From positions 434,001-498,000 of the forward strand of contig NZ_CP082162.1 of the NCBI RefSeq assembly GCF_023101665.1: a DNA stretch of 64,000 bases. The letters are read 5' to 3'. A program made the translations under genes and the position numbers. The first letter of the stretch is position 1. Every line of letters begins with the position of its first letter. This DNA is from Bradyrhizobium sp. 195. Its GTDB lineage: Bacteria > Pseudomonadota > Alphaproteobacteria > Rhizobiales > Xanthobacteraceae. The notes beneath the pieces are model-generated. The model made no database searches. It was not told the origin of the DNA and was given only the letters and a program-made list of their open reading frames with translations. This document shows positions 44,135-52,688 of this stretch, in pieces.

Positions 44135-45386
44135 TTACTTGGCGGCGCGCAGCACGCGATCGGACTGCGCCTGCGCGGCGGCCAGCGCTTCCTGCGGCTT
44201 CTGCGAGCCCGTGACCGCGGCCTGCACGGCATCATTCACGAACTTGTAGATGCGGCCGTTTTCGTGGACGGACAGCTCCGGCACGGCATGCTCGAGCTGA
44301 TCGCGCGCGACGGTCGCCTGCGGGAAGCCCTTGGTGTAGTCTTCCATCGACTTGGTTTTGTAGGCGGCCGGCGACACCGCGACGTAGCCGGTCTTCATGC
44401 TCCATTCCGCCGCACGCTCGGGCGCCGTCATCCACTGGATGAACTTGACGGCGGCCTTCTGCTGCTCGGCCGAAGCGTTCTTGAAGATGTAGAAGCTGCC
44501 GCCGCCGGTCGGCGATCCCCGCCGCTCCTTGGCCGGCAGCATGGCCACGCCGAACTGGAATTTCGCGGCGTCCTTGACTGCCGTGAGGTTACCCGTCGTG
44601 TGCCACATCATCGCCGTCTTGCCTTCGAGGAAGTCGGTGCGGAGCGTCGCCCAGTCGATACTCCCGGTCGGCATGACGTTGTGCTTGCGCGACAGGTCGA
44701 CCCAGTAGTCGAGCGCGCCGACCGTCTTCGGCGCGGTGAGGTACACCTCGGTGCCGGCCTCGTTCATCATCTTCTGGCCGTTCTCGATGGCGAGCGCCTG
44801 CAGCATCCAGTAGCCGTAGCCGGTCGTCGGGAGTGTTGGCGCCCTCCTTCTTGACCAGCTTCTTCGACATCTCGACCATTTCGTCCCAGGACGCCGGCGC
44901 CTTCTCGGGATCGAGGCCGGCTTCCTTGAAGGCGTCCTTGTTCCAGTACAGCACGATGGTCGAACGCTGGAACGGGATGCTCCAGGTCTTGCCGTCCACC
45001 TGGCCGTTGGCCATGAACGCGGAATAGAATTCCTTGAACCAGGCCTTGTCGCCGACGAGGTCGTCAAACGGCACGATCGCGTTTTCGTCCATCAACGTGA
45101 ACACGTCGGTCGACAACAGCACCGACAGTTGCGGCGGCTGCCCGCCCTTCATGGCGGTCATCGCCTTGGTCATCGTGTCCGTGTAGTTGCCGGCATAGAC
45201 TGCCGTCACCTTGACGTCCGGATTGTCCTTCTCGAAGCGCGAGACCATGTCGTCGATGATCTTGGTGACGGGACCGCCTACCGCGACCGGATAGTACATG
45301 GTCAGATCCACCGCGGCAGCGGGACGTGCCCCCAACGAGAGCACCGCAAGTGCGGCTGCCATCAACATCGTTCGTCGCGCAAACAT
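44135..45386 (-). pseudogene. UgpB-like substrate-binding protein with a one-base frameshift
   Basis: From ATG 45386 (GGGAGAG upstream): signal peptide MFARRTMLMAAALAVLSLGA, then AVDLTMYYPVAVGGPVTKII, GQPPQLSVLLSTDVFTLMDE and VLYWNKDAFKEAGLDPEKAP, the UgpB/extracellular-solute-binding family 1 pattern. At 44,829-44,831 (CCC on the minus strand) the frame changes. One C fewer would give NTPTTGYGYWMLQALAIENG, after which SFYIFKNASAEQQKAAVKFI and the rest are intact to 44,135. All other operon genes are intact, so a sequencing error in a homopolymer or a very recent mutation is likely. Full product about 416 residues. Confidence 0.8.
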
Positions 45387-45431
45387 CTCTCTCTCCCTCT
45401 GTAATCCGCCGAGCGCCTGAAGCCACCGCTG

Positions 45432-46451
45432 CTATCCAGCAGAGGTCGCCACCCGGCCCTCCCTGGCAGAAGTTTCCATTCGGCATTCCGTAGCCGGATC
45501 GAACCGATGCTCGTGACCGGCCTCCCAGGCCAGCCGGACATCCTCGCCGGGCTGAACCTTGCTGAACCCGTCGAGCCGCACCGAGATCGGCTGACTGTCG
45601 ATGTCGCACAGCACGATGCTGTCGGCTCCGAGATGCTCGACGGCCTTGACCCGCGCGGCATGATCGCCACCGGGCACGATGCGAATGTGCTCTGGCCGGA
45701 TGCCGATCAGATGATCGCCCTGACGCACCAGATTCATCGGCGGTGTGCCGATGAAACGCGCCGTAAACGCCGTCGCCGGCCTGTTGTAGAGCTCTTCCGG
45801 CGAGCCGTTCTGCTCGATACGGCCATCGCGCATCAGGACGACGCGGTCCGCCATCGTCATGGCTTCGGTCTGATCGTGGGTCACGTAGACCATCGTCATG
45901 GCAAGGCGCTGCTGCAACGCGCGGATTTCCGTTCGCATCTCGTGCCGCAGCTTGGCGTCCAGGTTGGAAAGCGGCTCGTCCATGAGACAGACCCGCGCCT
46001 CGGCGATGATGGCGCGTGCCAGCGCGACGCGCTGGCGCTGCCCTCCCGACAATTGCGACGGCTTGCGATCGAGCAGATGCGCGAGACCAACGATGTCGGC
46101 GACGCGACGAAGCCGGGCGTCGCGTTCGGCGCGCGACACCCGCCGCACGCGCAGGCCGAAAATGATGTTCTCGGCCACGCTCAAATGCGGGAACAGCGCA
46201 TAGGACTGGAACACCATGGAGATCTTCCGGTCCGCCGGCGACAGGCGGGTCACGTCCACGCCGCCGATGGCGATCGTGCCGGCATCGGCCTCCTCGAGCC
46301 CGGCGATCAGCCGCAACGTGGTCGACTTGCCGCAGCCGGATGGCCCCAGCAGCACCAGCAGCGAGCCCTCGTCCGCCGTCAGATTGATGTCATCGACGGC
46401 GCGCATCGCGCCCCACGACTTGGAGACATGATTCAGCGTAATCGCCGACAT
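45432..46451 (-). CDS. Ugp/Mal-type ABC transporter ATPase (UgpC-like), 339 residues
   Basis: Walker A GPSGCGKSTT (residues about 36-45), Q-loop MVFQSYALFPH, signature LSGGQRQRVALARA, Walker B VCLMDEPLSNLDAKL, switch His in YVTHDQTEAMT, and a C-terminal MOBE-type regulatory domain (IGIRPEHIRIV). MalK/UgpC class, energising the Ugp-type importer. First gene of the minus-strand operon UgpC-UgpB-UgpA-UgpE-EEP-NUDIX; the divergent GlpR-type regulator and an 18-bp palindrome lie upstream. Confidence 0.92.
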   Translation of the reverse strand: MSAITLNHVSKSWGAMRAVDDINLTADEGSLLVLLGPSGCGKSTTLRLIAGLEEADAGTIAIGGVDVTRLSPADRKISMVFQSYALFPHLSVAENIIFGLRVRRVSRAERDARLRRVADIVGLAHLLDRKPSQLSGGQRQRVALARAIIAEARVCLMDEPLSNLDAKLRHEMRTEIRALQQRLAMTMVYVTHDQTEAMTMADRVVLMRDGRIEQNGSPEELYNRPATAFTARFIGTPPMNLVRQGDHLIGIRPEHIRIVPGGDHAARVKAVEHLGADSIVLCDIDSQPISVRLDGFSKVQPGEDVRLAWEAGHEHRFDPATECRMETSAREGRVATSAG

Positions 46452-46582
46452 GGCCGGTTCGCTCTCAGCATGATGCAGCTACGCTGATGGCGGCTCGCTC
46501 CAACGGAGCAGCACAGTGCCGGTCAAAAACCAGCTCATGCGTCCTCCCTCGAGCCACGCTCATTCATCGGCGTAGCGACTAT

Positions 46583-46600
46583 TATGTTCATATGAACATA
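46583..46600. promoter_or_regulatory. Perfect palindrome, probable operator of the GlpR-type regulator
   Basis: TATGTTCATATGAACATA is an 18-bp perfect palindrome midway between the divergent regulator and transporter operon. From memory, the E. coli GlpR operator has ATGTTCG and CGAACAT arms, very close to ATGTTC/GAACAT here with slightly shorter spacing. A partial second copy (CATATGAAACA) lies at 46,610-46,620. Confidence 0.7.
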
Positions 46601-46673
46601 GTGTGACACCATATGAAACAGAAAATTGCGTCTTGGCCGTTCGAATGATACTTTTGTCGCGAACGGAGGGCTC

Positions 46674-47477
46674 ATGGCCAGGAGCGCCACGACACGTCAG
46701 GTCCACATACTGGAGATCGTGCGCGAGCAAGGCTTCGCTTCCATCGAGCAGCTTGCGGCGCGTTTCGAGGTGACCCAGCAGACCATCCGCCGCCTTGTGA
46801 ATGCGCTTTGCGACCAGGGTTTACTTCGGCGCGTGCATGGTGGGGTCAGCCTCCCCGTCCAGAATCAGAACCTCGCCTACAGCAGCAGACACAGGCTGAA
46901 CGCCGAAGCCAAGCGGCGGATCGCGCATGCGACCGCCAAACTCATTCCCGACGGGACGTCGCTGATGATCGGGCTCGGCACCACGCCCGAATATGTCGCG
47001 CAGGCACTTTCCCGTCGACGGGATCTGCGGGTGATCACCAACAGCCTGAACGTGGCCGCAGCCTTCTCGCATAATCCGGACGTGGAGATCACCATCGCCG
47101 GCGGCACGCTGCGGCCGCTCGACCGCGACATCATTGGCGAGGCCGCCGTGCATTTCTTCTCGGGATTTCGCGCCGACTTCGGAATCTTCGGCGTCGGCGG
47201 CGTCGATGCGGACGGCTCGCTGCTCGACTTCCATGTCGATGAAGTCAAGGCACGCCAATCCATCGCCGCCAATTCACGAACGTCCGTGCTCGTGGCCGAC
47301 ATCACCAAATTCGGGCGCAATGCAACGGTTCGCGGCGGCCACCTCGACGAGTGCCACCATCTCGTTATCGACGACCGATTGCCGGCAGCGTTCGAGCTGA
47401 GCGCACAGCGATATAGCGGCCAGATCCATACGGCCGGCGACGCTCGCGCAGATTTCGAGCTCCTCGGCGACATCTAG
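46674..47477 (+). CDS. DeoR/GlpR-family transcriptional regulator, 267 residues
   Basis: Start at ATG 46674 (MARSATTRQVHILEIVREQG) after CGGAGGG; the frame is open to 46,626. The N-terminal DeoR helix-turn-helix reads SIEQLAARFEVTQQTIRRLV then HGGVSLP. The C-terminal DeoR sensor domain (residues 80-240) has IGLGTTPEYVAQAL, VITNSLNVA, GGTLRPLDRDIIG and ADITKFGRNA, which binds a sugar phosphate. With the Ugp-type operon divergent and a GlpR-like palindrome between them, it is probably a repressor lifted by glycerol 3-phosphate or a related phosphate ester. Confidence 0.9.
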   Translation: MARSATTRQVHILEIVREQGFASIEQLAARFEVTQQTIRRLVNALCDQGLLRRVHGGVSLPVQNQNLAYSSRHRLNAEAKRRIAHATAKLIPDGTSLMIGLGTTPEYVAQALSRRRDLRVITNSLNVAAAFSHNPDVEITIAGGTLRPLDRDIIGEAAVHFFSGFRADFGIFGVGGVDADGSLLDFHVDEVKARQSIAANSRTSVLVADITKFGRNATVRGGHLDECHHLVIDDRLPAAFELSAQRYSGQIHTAGDARADFELLGDI

Positions 47478-47659
47478 CCGTCAACTGCATCTCATCGCTG
47501 CTCGGCCCGATCGCGTCTCCCGGAGGCGAGGTCCGCGGTCGTTCCACGCTCCGCGCCAAACGGCCGGAGGACCCAATTTGTCGCGGTTGACTTGTTATAA
47601 CTTTTGGACAAATGTCCTAACTAACCGGAAGTATAAATCCGGATTTTCGGGAGGATCGC
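47478..47659 (+). promoter_or_regulatory. Promoter region of the sulfatase operon with palindromes
   Basis: GTTATAAC (47,594-47,601) is an eight-base palindrome of the GT-N4-AC type bound by many GntR/HutC regulators, overlapping a possible -35 (TTGACT, 47,587). A second near-palindrome GGACAAATGTCC follows at about 47,606-47,617. Either could bind the GntR/UTRA regulator encoded at 51,883. GGGAGGAT is the ribosome site for 47,660. Confidence 0.45.
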
Positions 47660-49054
47660 ATGCCGTCATTCACGCCGACGCGACGAACGCTACTCAAGAC
47701 TGGAACCGCCGCCGCCGCTTTCGCGACCTTTGGTCCGGCCTTCCTCCGGCAAGCTGCCGCGCAGGACGCGGACCTCGCGCCTTACAAATCCGCTCAGATA
47801 CACTGGCAGCAGGTGTCCGGCGAGACCATCACGGTCGCCGTGATCCCGGCCAGCTATTTCGAAAACCTCATCACGCTGGCGCCGCAGTTCAAGGCGCTCA
47901 CCGGCATCGACGTTCGCTTCGAGAAGATTCCACCGGCGCAGATCCGGCAGAAAAGCGTCATTGATCTGACCTCGAAGACCGGCACCTACGCGACCCATGC
48001 CGCGGATCCCATGTATTACGCGCTGTATGCCGCGAACAAATGGGTCGAGCCGCTCGACACGTACCTCGCCGACAAGTCGCTGACCGATCAGGCCTGGTTC
48101 AAGCTCGACGACATCATTCCAGCCTGGCGCAGCGCCAACGGCATCGACGGCAAGCTCTATGGCATGCCCTATGACGGCGAAGTCACCATTCAGGTCTATC
48201 GCAAGGACCTCTATGACGCGAAAGGTTTGAAGCCGGCCGACACGCTAGAGGCCTACATGTCCAACGCCGCGGCGTTGAACACGCCGAACGATCGCGTCTG
48301 GGGCGCAGCGTTGCGCGGCGTCGCCGGTGCCGGCCAGAACATGTACATCTATCCGTCGATCTTCCGCGAGTTCGGCGGCGACTGGATGAAAGGCGGCAAG
48401 CTCACCGTGAACGGCCCCGAGGCCGAGGCGGCACTCGCCTGGTACGTGGACATCATGAAGAAATACGCGCCGACAGCGGCGGCCAACTGGAACTGGCCCG
48501 ATATCGCCGACGCCTTCTCGCAAGGTGCTGTCGCCAGCTACATCGACGCACATTCGTCAGCCTCGGTCATCAACAACCCTGATAAGTCCAAGGTGATCGG
48601 CAAGGTCGCTTATGCCCGCTGGCCCAAGGGCCCCTCGGGCAAGCGCACCACCTCAATCTGGAACTGGGGCTTCCCGATCAATTCCGCGCTGCCGGAGAAG
48701 AAGCGGAAGGCCACCTGGCTATTCATCCAGTGGGCCGCGAGCGCCGAGACCCAGGCGCGCACCGCGCATAAGTTCGCCGGCCCCACCAAACGCTCGGGCG
48801 TCAACCGCACCTCGGTGTGGAAGGATCCCGACTACATCAAGCTGATGAACGGCTTTGGCGAGAACTTCGTCGAGGCCACGATGGGTGCCCTGCAGGAGGA
48901 CACCGACGTCGACTGGCGTCCGCGCGTGCCGCAATGGCCGGCGATCGGCGACACCATGGCGACAGCGATCCAGTCGGCCCTCTCGGGCCAGGCCATGATC
49001 AAGGCCGCATTGGACGATGCGCAGCGCCGCATCGAACCGATGATGCGCGGCTGA
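47660..49054 (+). CDS. Sugar-type ABC transporter substrate-binding protein with Tat signal, 464 residues
   Basis: ATG 47660 after GGGAGGATCGC. Tat signal: R8-R-T-L-L-K, then TAAAAFATFGPAFLR and cleavage after AAAQ. The mature protein is a family 1 extracellular solute-binding protein (ITVAVIPASYFENLITLAPQ, FKALTGIDVRFEKIPPAQIR, GKLYGMPYDGEVTIQVYRKD). Tat export suggests it folds, perhaps with ligand or metal, before leaving the cytoplasm. First gene of the operon with two permeases, ATPase, regulator, sulfatase, formylglycine enzyme and ClC channel, so the ligand is probably a sulfated organic compound. Confidence 0.92.
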   Translation: MPSFTPTRRTLLKTGTAAAAFATFGPAFLRQAAAQDADLAPYKSAQIHWQQVSGETITVAVIPASYFENLITLAPQFKALTGIDVRFEKIPPAQIRQKSVIDLTSKTGTYATHAADPMYYALYAANKWVEPLDTYLADKSLTDQAWFKLDDIIPAWRSANGIDGKLYGMPYDGEVTIQVYRKDLYDAKGLKPADTLEAYMSNAAALNTPNDRVWGAALRGVAGAGQNMYIYPSIFREFGGDWMKGGKLTVNGPEAEAALAWYVDIMKKYAPTAAANWNWPDIADAFSQGAVASYIDAHSSASVINNPDKSKVIGKVAYARWPKGPSGKRTTSIWNWGFPINSALPEKKRKATWLFIQWAASAETQARTAHKFAGPTKRSGVNRTSVWKDPDYIKLMNGFGENFVEATMGALQEDTDVDWRPRVPQWPAIGDTMATAIQSALSGQAMIKAALDDAQRRIEPMMRG

Positions 49055-49057
49055 GCC

Positions 49058-49993
49058 ATGGCGACGACAGCGGTGACATCGGCCGGGATCGCGAGCGAGG
49101 CGCCCCGCAGCGATCTCGGCCGCGTCCTTGCACAGCGCGAGCGCCGGTTTGCAGCAGCCCTGCTTGCACCGGCGTTTCTTGCACTGCTCGCCACGACGAC
49201 GTTTCCGCTGCTCTTCCTGGTCTACACCAGCACATTCCGGATGGATCTGGCGATGCCGTTCAGCAACGGCTTCGTCGGCTTCGAGAACTACCAGGTGCTG
49301 CTCTCCGACGAGCGCTTCTGGACCTCGCTGCTGGTGAGCCTCGTCTATACCGGCTCGACCGTCGCGCTGCAGGTCATCATTGGCCTCGCGCTCGCCTTGC
49401 TGGTCATGGACATGAAGCGTGGCCAGGGCTGGTTCAGGGTCATCGCCATCCTTCCCGTGGTGCTATCGCCGGCCGTGGTCGGCATGATCTGGCGCACCTT
49501 CATGCTGGCGCCGGAATTCGGCATCGTCGACTTCCTCGCCATCAACGCCGGCCTCGGCAGCAAGAACTGGCTCGGCGATCCCACGCTTGCGATGGTCTCG
49601 GTGATCGCGATCCATACCTGGCAGTGGACGCCGTTTGCGTTCATGGTGCTGCTGGCCTCACTCGCCTCGTTGCCAGAGGACATCTACGAGGCGGCGCGGC
49701 TCGACCGTGCCTCCGCCTGGCAACGCTTTCGCCGCATCACCCTGCCCTTGCTGCGCCCGGCGATCGTCATGGTCATCATCATGCGGACCATGGTGGCGCT
49801 GACCGCGTTCGCGGCGATCTTCACCGTCACCGCCGGAGGCCCCGGCACGGCGACGGAGATCCTCAATCTCTATGCCTATCGCAAGTCATTCACCGAGCTG
49901 TCGATCGGCTACGGCTCGGCGCTCGCGGTCGCGCTGCTGATCGTGACCATCATCATCTCCGGCATCCTTTTTACGATGCGGAGGGCGAAATGA
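49058..49993 (+). CDS. ABC transporter permease (UgpA/MalF class), 311 residues
   Basis: Three bases after the binding-protein stop. Six membrane segments, beginning FAAALLAPAFLALLATTTFP after a 30-residue cytoplasmic start. Coupling motif EAARLDRASAWQRFRRITLP (Arg in place of the usual Gly). The C-terminus overlaps the next gene in ATGA. Confidence 0.92.
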   Translation: MATTAVTSAGIASEAPRSDLGRVLAQRERRFAAALLAPAFLALLATTTFPLLFLVYTSTFRMDLAMPFSNGFVGFENYQVLLSDERFWTSLLVSLVYTGSTVALQVIIGLALALLVMDMKRGQGWFRVIAILPVVLSPAVVGMIWRTFMLAPEFGIVDFLAINAGLGSKNWLGDPTLAMVSVIAIHTWQWTPFAFMVLLASLASLPEDIYEAARLDRASAWQRFRRITLPLLRPAIVMVIIMRTMVALTAFAAIFTVTAGGPGTATEILNLYAYRKSFTELSIGYGSALAVALLIVTIIISGILFTMRRAK

Positions 49994-50829
49994 CCGCAAA
50001 GCGCCTCCGCATCATCGCCCTACTCGCGATTTCCACGGTCTTCCTGCTCGCCTGGGCGTTTCCGATCGTCTGGAGCGCCATGAATTCGCTCAAGACCGAT
50101 TCCGACGTGCTGGCCTATCCGCCCAAGCTGGTGTTCACGCCGACGTGGGAAGCCTATCGCGACGTGTTGTTCGGCTCGGGATCGATCCTGCCGAACCTTC
50201 TCTCCAGTGTTATCATCTCGGTCGGCACCACAATCGTGACCATGCTGATGGCGGTGCCGGCGGCCTATGCACTGGCGCGCCTGCGCTTTCGCGGCAAGAA
50301 GTTCGCGGGCTTCTACGTGCTGGCCACGCAGATGCTGCCGCCGGTCGGCATCATCATCCCGTACTTCCTTGTGTTGCGGAACATCGGCTGGATCGACACC
50401 TATCAGGGCATCATCCTGATCTATCTGTCGTTCTCCCTGCCCTTTGCGATCTGGCTTCTGGTCTCCTATTTCGAGGACATTCCTTTCGAGATGGAGGAAG
50501 CCGCCTATCTCGATGGCGCCAGCCGATTGAAGACATTGTGGCGGATCATCATTCCGCAGGTCCGTGGCGGCATCGCCGTGACGGTCGTGTTCGTATTTCT
50601 CAATGCGTGGAACGAATTTTTGTTCGCCGTCGTACTCAGCGGCAACACGGTACGCCCGGTCACGGTCGCCATGTTCAATTTCGTCTCCGTCGAGCAGACG
50701 CTGTGGGCCAAGCTCGCCGCGGTCTCGGTTCTCGCCATGCTGCCTGTCGTCGTCCTCGGCGTGGTCGCGCAGAAGCATATCGTGAAGGGCCTGACGGTCG
50801 GTGCAGTCAAGGGCGGAGGACGCCGATGA
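49990..50829 (+). CDS. ABC transporter permease (UgpE/MalG class), 279 residues
   Basis: Start at ATG 49990 (MTAKRLRIIALLAISTVFLL), inside the ATGA overlap with the previous permease; a longer open frame from 48,817 is a shadow of the upstream genes. Six membrane segments and coupling motif EAAYLDGASRLKTLWRIIIP. Overlaps the ATPase start by four bases. Confidence 0.92.
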   Translation: MTAKRLRIIALLAISTVFLLAWAFPIVWSAMNSLKTDSDVLAYPPKLVFTPTWEAYRDVLFGSGSILPNLLSSVIISVGTTIVTMLMAVPAAYALARLRFRGKKFAGFYVLATQMLPPVGIIIPYFLVLRNIGWIDTYQGIILIYLSFSLPFAIWLLVSYFEDIPFEMEEAAYLDGASRLKTLWRIIIPQVRGGIAVTVVFVFLNAWNEFLFAVVLSGNTVRPVTVAMFNFVSVEQTLWAKLAAVSVLAMLPVVVLGVVAQKHIVKGLTVGAVKGGGRR

Positions 50830-51878
50830 GCGGCCAGGGTCAGGTCAGTTTTCGCAACATCGTCAAGATGCACGGCGAGTTCGCCGCTCTGAAGGGCGTC
50901 AATTTCGACATCAAGCCGGGCGAGTTCTTCGCGCTGCTCGGCCCGTCCGGCTCGGGCAAGAGCACGACGCTGCGCATCCTCGCAGGCCTCGATGCGCCGA
51001 CCGCCGGCCGCGTTCTGATCGACGACAAGGACGTCACCTCGACCGATGCGCGGGACCGCGACATCGCCATGGTATTCCAGAGCTACGCGCTCTACCCGCA
51101 CATGACGGTTGCCGAGAACATCGCCTTTCCGCTGGAGATGGCGAAGCTGCCGAAGTCCGAGATCGCGCCCGCGGTCAAAGACGCCGCGCGCAAGGTGAAG
51201 ATCGACCATTTGCTCGACCGCAAGCCGGGCCAGCTCTCGGGCGGCCAGCAGCAGCGTTGTGCGCTGGCCCGCGCCATCGTGCGCAAGGCTCGCCTGTTTC
51301 TGCTCGACGAGCCGCTCTCGAACCTCGATGCAAAGCTGCGGCTGGAAACCCGCGCCGAGTTGAAGAAGCTGCAGCGCTCGCTCGGCGTCACCGCGGTCTA
51401 CGTCACCCACGACCAGGAAGAGGCCATGACGCTTGCGGACCGCATGGCGGTGTTCATGTCGGGCGAGATCCAGCAGGTCGGTACGCCCGCAGAGGTCTTC
51501 GCCCGTCCGAACTCTATCGACATTGCCGGCTTCATCGGCAATCCCCCGATGAACCTCGTTCCCGCCCGCTACGTGGACGGCGACGTCATCATCGCCGGCC
51601 ACCGTTTGAAGACGACGACCACGACTGCGGGTGAGCGGGACGTGGTGGTCGGCCTTCGCCCCGGCGCCCTGCGCATGACGGAGGGTGGCCTCGGCGCGCG
51701 CGTCGACCTGATCGAGGATCTCGGCGATACCGCCGTGCTCGACCTCGACTGCGCCGGCACCATGATCCGCATGCGCGTCGCCGACGGCAACATTCCCGGC
51801 GAGGGCGACACGATCTCGATCACGGCCCGGCCGCAAGACATTCATCTGTTCGATCCAGCAACACGCATGCGGCTCTGA
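50826..51878 (+). CDS. ABC transporter ATPase (UgpC/MalK class), 350 residues
   Basis: Start ATG 50826 (MSGQGQVSFRNIVKMHGEFA) in an ATGA overlap. Walker A GPSGSGKSTT, signature LSGGQQQRCALARA, Walker B LFLLDEPLSNLDAKL, His switch YVTHDQEEAMT, C-terminal TOBE-like domain (VVGLRPGALRM, LFDPATRMRL). It powers the importer formed with the two preceding permeases. The regulator gene follows after four bases. Confidence 0.92.
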   Translation: MSGQGQVSFRNIVKMHGEFAALKGVNFDIKPGEFFALLGPSGSGKSTTLRILAGLDAPTAGRVLIDDKDVTSTDARDRDIAMVFQSYALYPHMTVAENIAFPLEMAKLPKSEIAPAVKDAARKVKIDHLLDRKPGQLSGGQQQRCALARAIVRKARLFLLDEPLSNLDAKLRLETRAELKKLQRSLGVTAVYVTHDQEEAMTLADRMAVFMSGEIQQVGTPAEVFARPNSIDIAGFIGNPPMNLVPARYVDGDVIIAGHRLKTTTTTAGERDVVVGLRPGALRMTEGGLGARVDLIEDLGDTAVLDLDCAGTMIRMRVADGNIPGEGDTISITARPQDIHLFDPATRMRL

Positions 51879-51882
51879 CACC

Positions 51883-52656
51883 ATGGCTATTCAAACACGC
51901 AAGAAGAAGCCCGCGCCGCTCGGCAGCGATGTCGTTGCGGAGGGATCGACGCCCCTGCATATCCAGATCCGTGAATCCATTCGCAGCCAGGTGCGCGACG
52001 GCAAGTTGATCGACGAGACCGGCCGCCTGATGACCGAGGCCGAACTCGGTCGCCATTTCGGCGTCAGCCGCATCACCATCCGCAACGCCATAGCCCCCCT
52101 CGTGAACGAAGGCATGTTCGACCGCTCGCGCGGCCGTGGCACCTTCCTGCGCTCGAACCAGCCCGAGAACTGGGTCGGCCACCTCATGGGCTTTTCGGAA
52201 ACCATCCGCGATGCCGGCTACCAGGCCGGCGCCACGATCCTGCAGCAGGGCATGACCAACCGGCACGATGCCGCCGTTCGCGAGCAACTGCGCGAACGCG
52301 CCGTCTGGCAGCTCCGGCGCTTGCGGCTGGCGGACGACACGCCAATCGCCATCGAGCACGCCTTCTATCCCCCGGATATCGGTCTCGAGCTCGAGAAGCG
52401 CGACCTGATCTCGATCATCATGTACCGCGTCTTCGAGGACGAGCTTAGTCTCGCCATCAAGGACGCCCAGCAGACCATCAGCGCCGACCTCGCCGACGCC
52501 GGCAGCGCCAAGCTGCTGGGGGTGAAGGTCGGCTCGCCCCTGCTCTCCATCGAGCGCGTCACCTTCGGCAAGGACGGACGGGCGCTTGAGCTGCTGCGCG
52601 CCGTCTACTTGCCGAAATATTTCCGCCTTAGCATCAGCCTGACGCGCCGCCACTAG
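51883..52656 (+). CDS. GntR/HutC-family regulator (UTRA), 257 residues
   Basis: An N-terminal winged helix with GRLMTEAELGRHFGVSRITI then RNAIAPLVNEGMFDRSRGRG (residues about 45-85) and a C-terminal UTRA ligand domain (FSETIRDAGYQAGATILQQG ... LLSIERVTFGKDGRALELLR). It lies inside the operon between transporter and sulfatase, so it should sense the imported or desulfated compound and autoregulate the operon. A GT-N4-AC palindrome sits in the operon promoter. Confidence 0.9.
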   Translation: MAIQTRKKKPAPLGSDVVAEGSTPLHIQIRESIRSQVRDGKLIDETGRLMTEAELGRHFGVSRITIRNAIAPLVNEGMFDRSRGRGTFLRSNQPENWVGHLMGFSETIRDAGYQAGATILQQGMTNRHDAAVREQLRERAVWQLRRLRLADDTPIAIEHAFYPPDIGLELEKRDLISIIMYRVFEDELSLAIKDAQQTISADLADAGSAKLLGVKVGSPLLSIERVTFGKDGRALELLRAVYLPKYFRLSISLTRRH

Positions 52657-52688
52657 CAACGCCACACGTCAATCACGAGGACAAGAAC

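Noticed and set aside
48817..50829. 670-residue open frame on the + strand
   Set aside because: Only its last 279 residues, from ATG 49990, are a permease; the rest is a shadow of the binding-protein and first permease genes.
50505..51884. 459-residue minus-strand frame
   Set aside because: Antisense of the permease and ATPase genes; high GC at third positions leaves such frames open.
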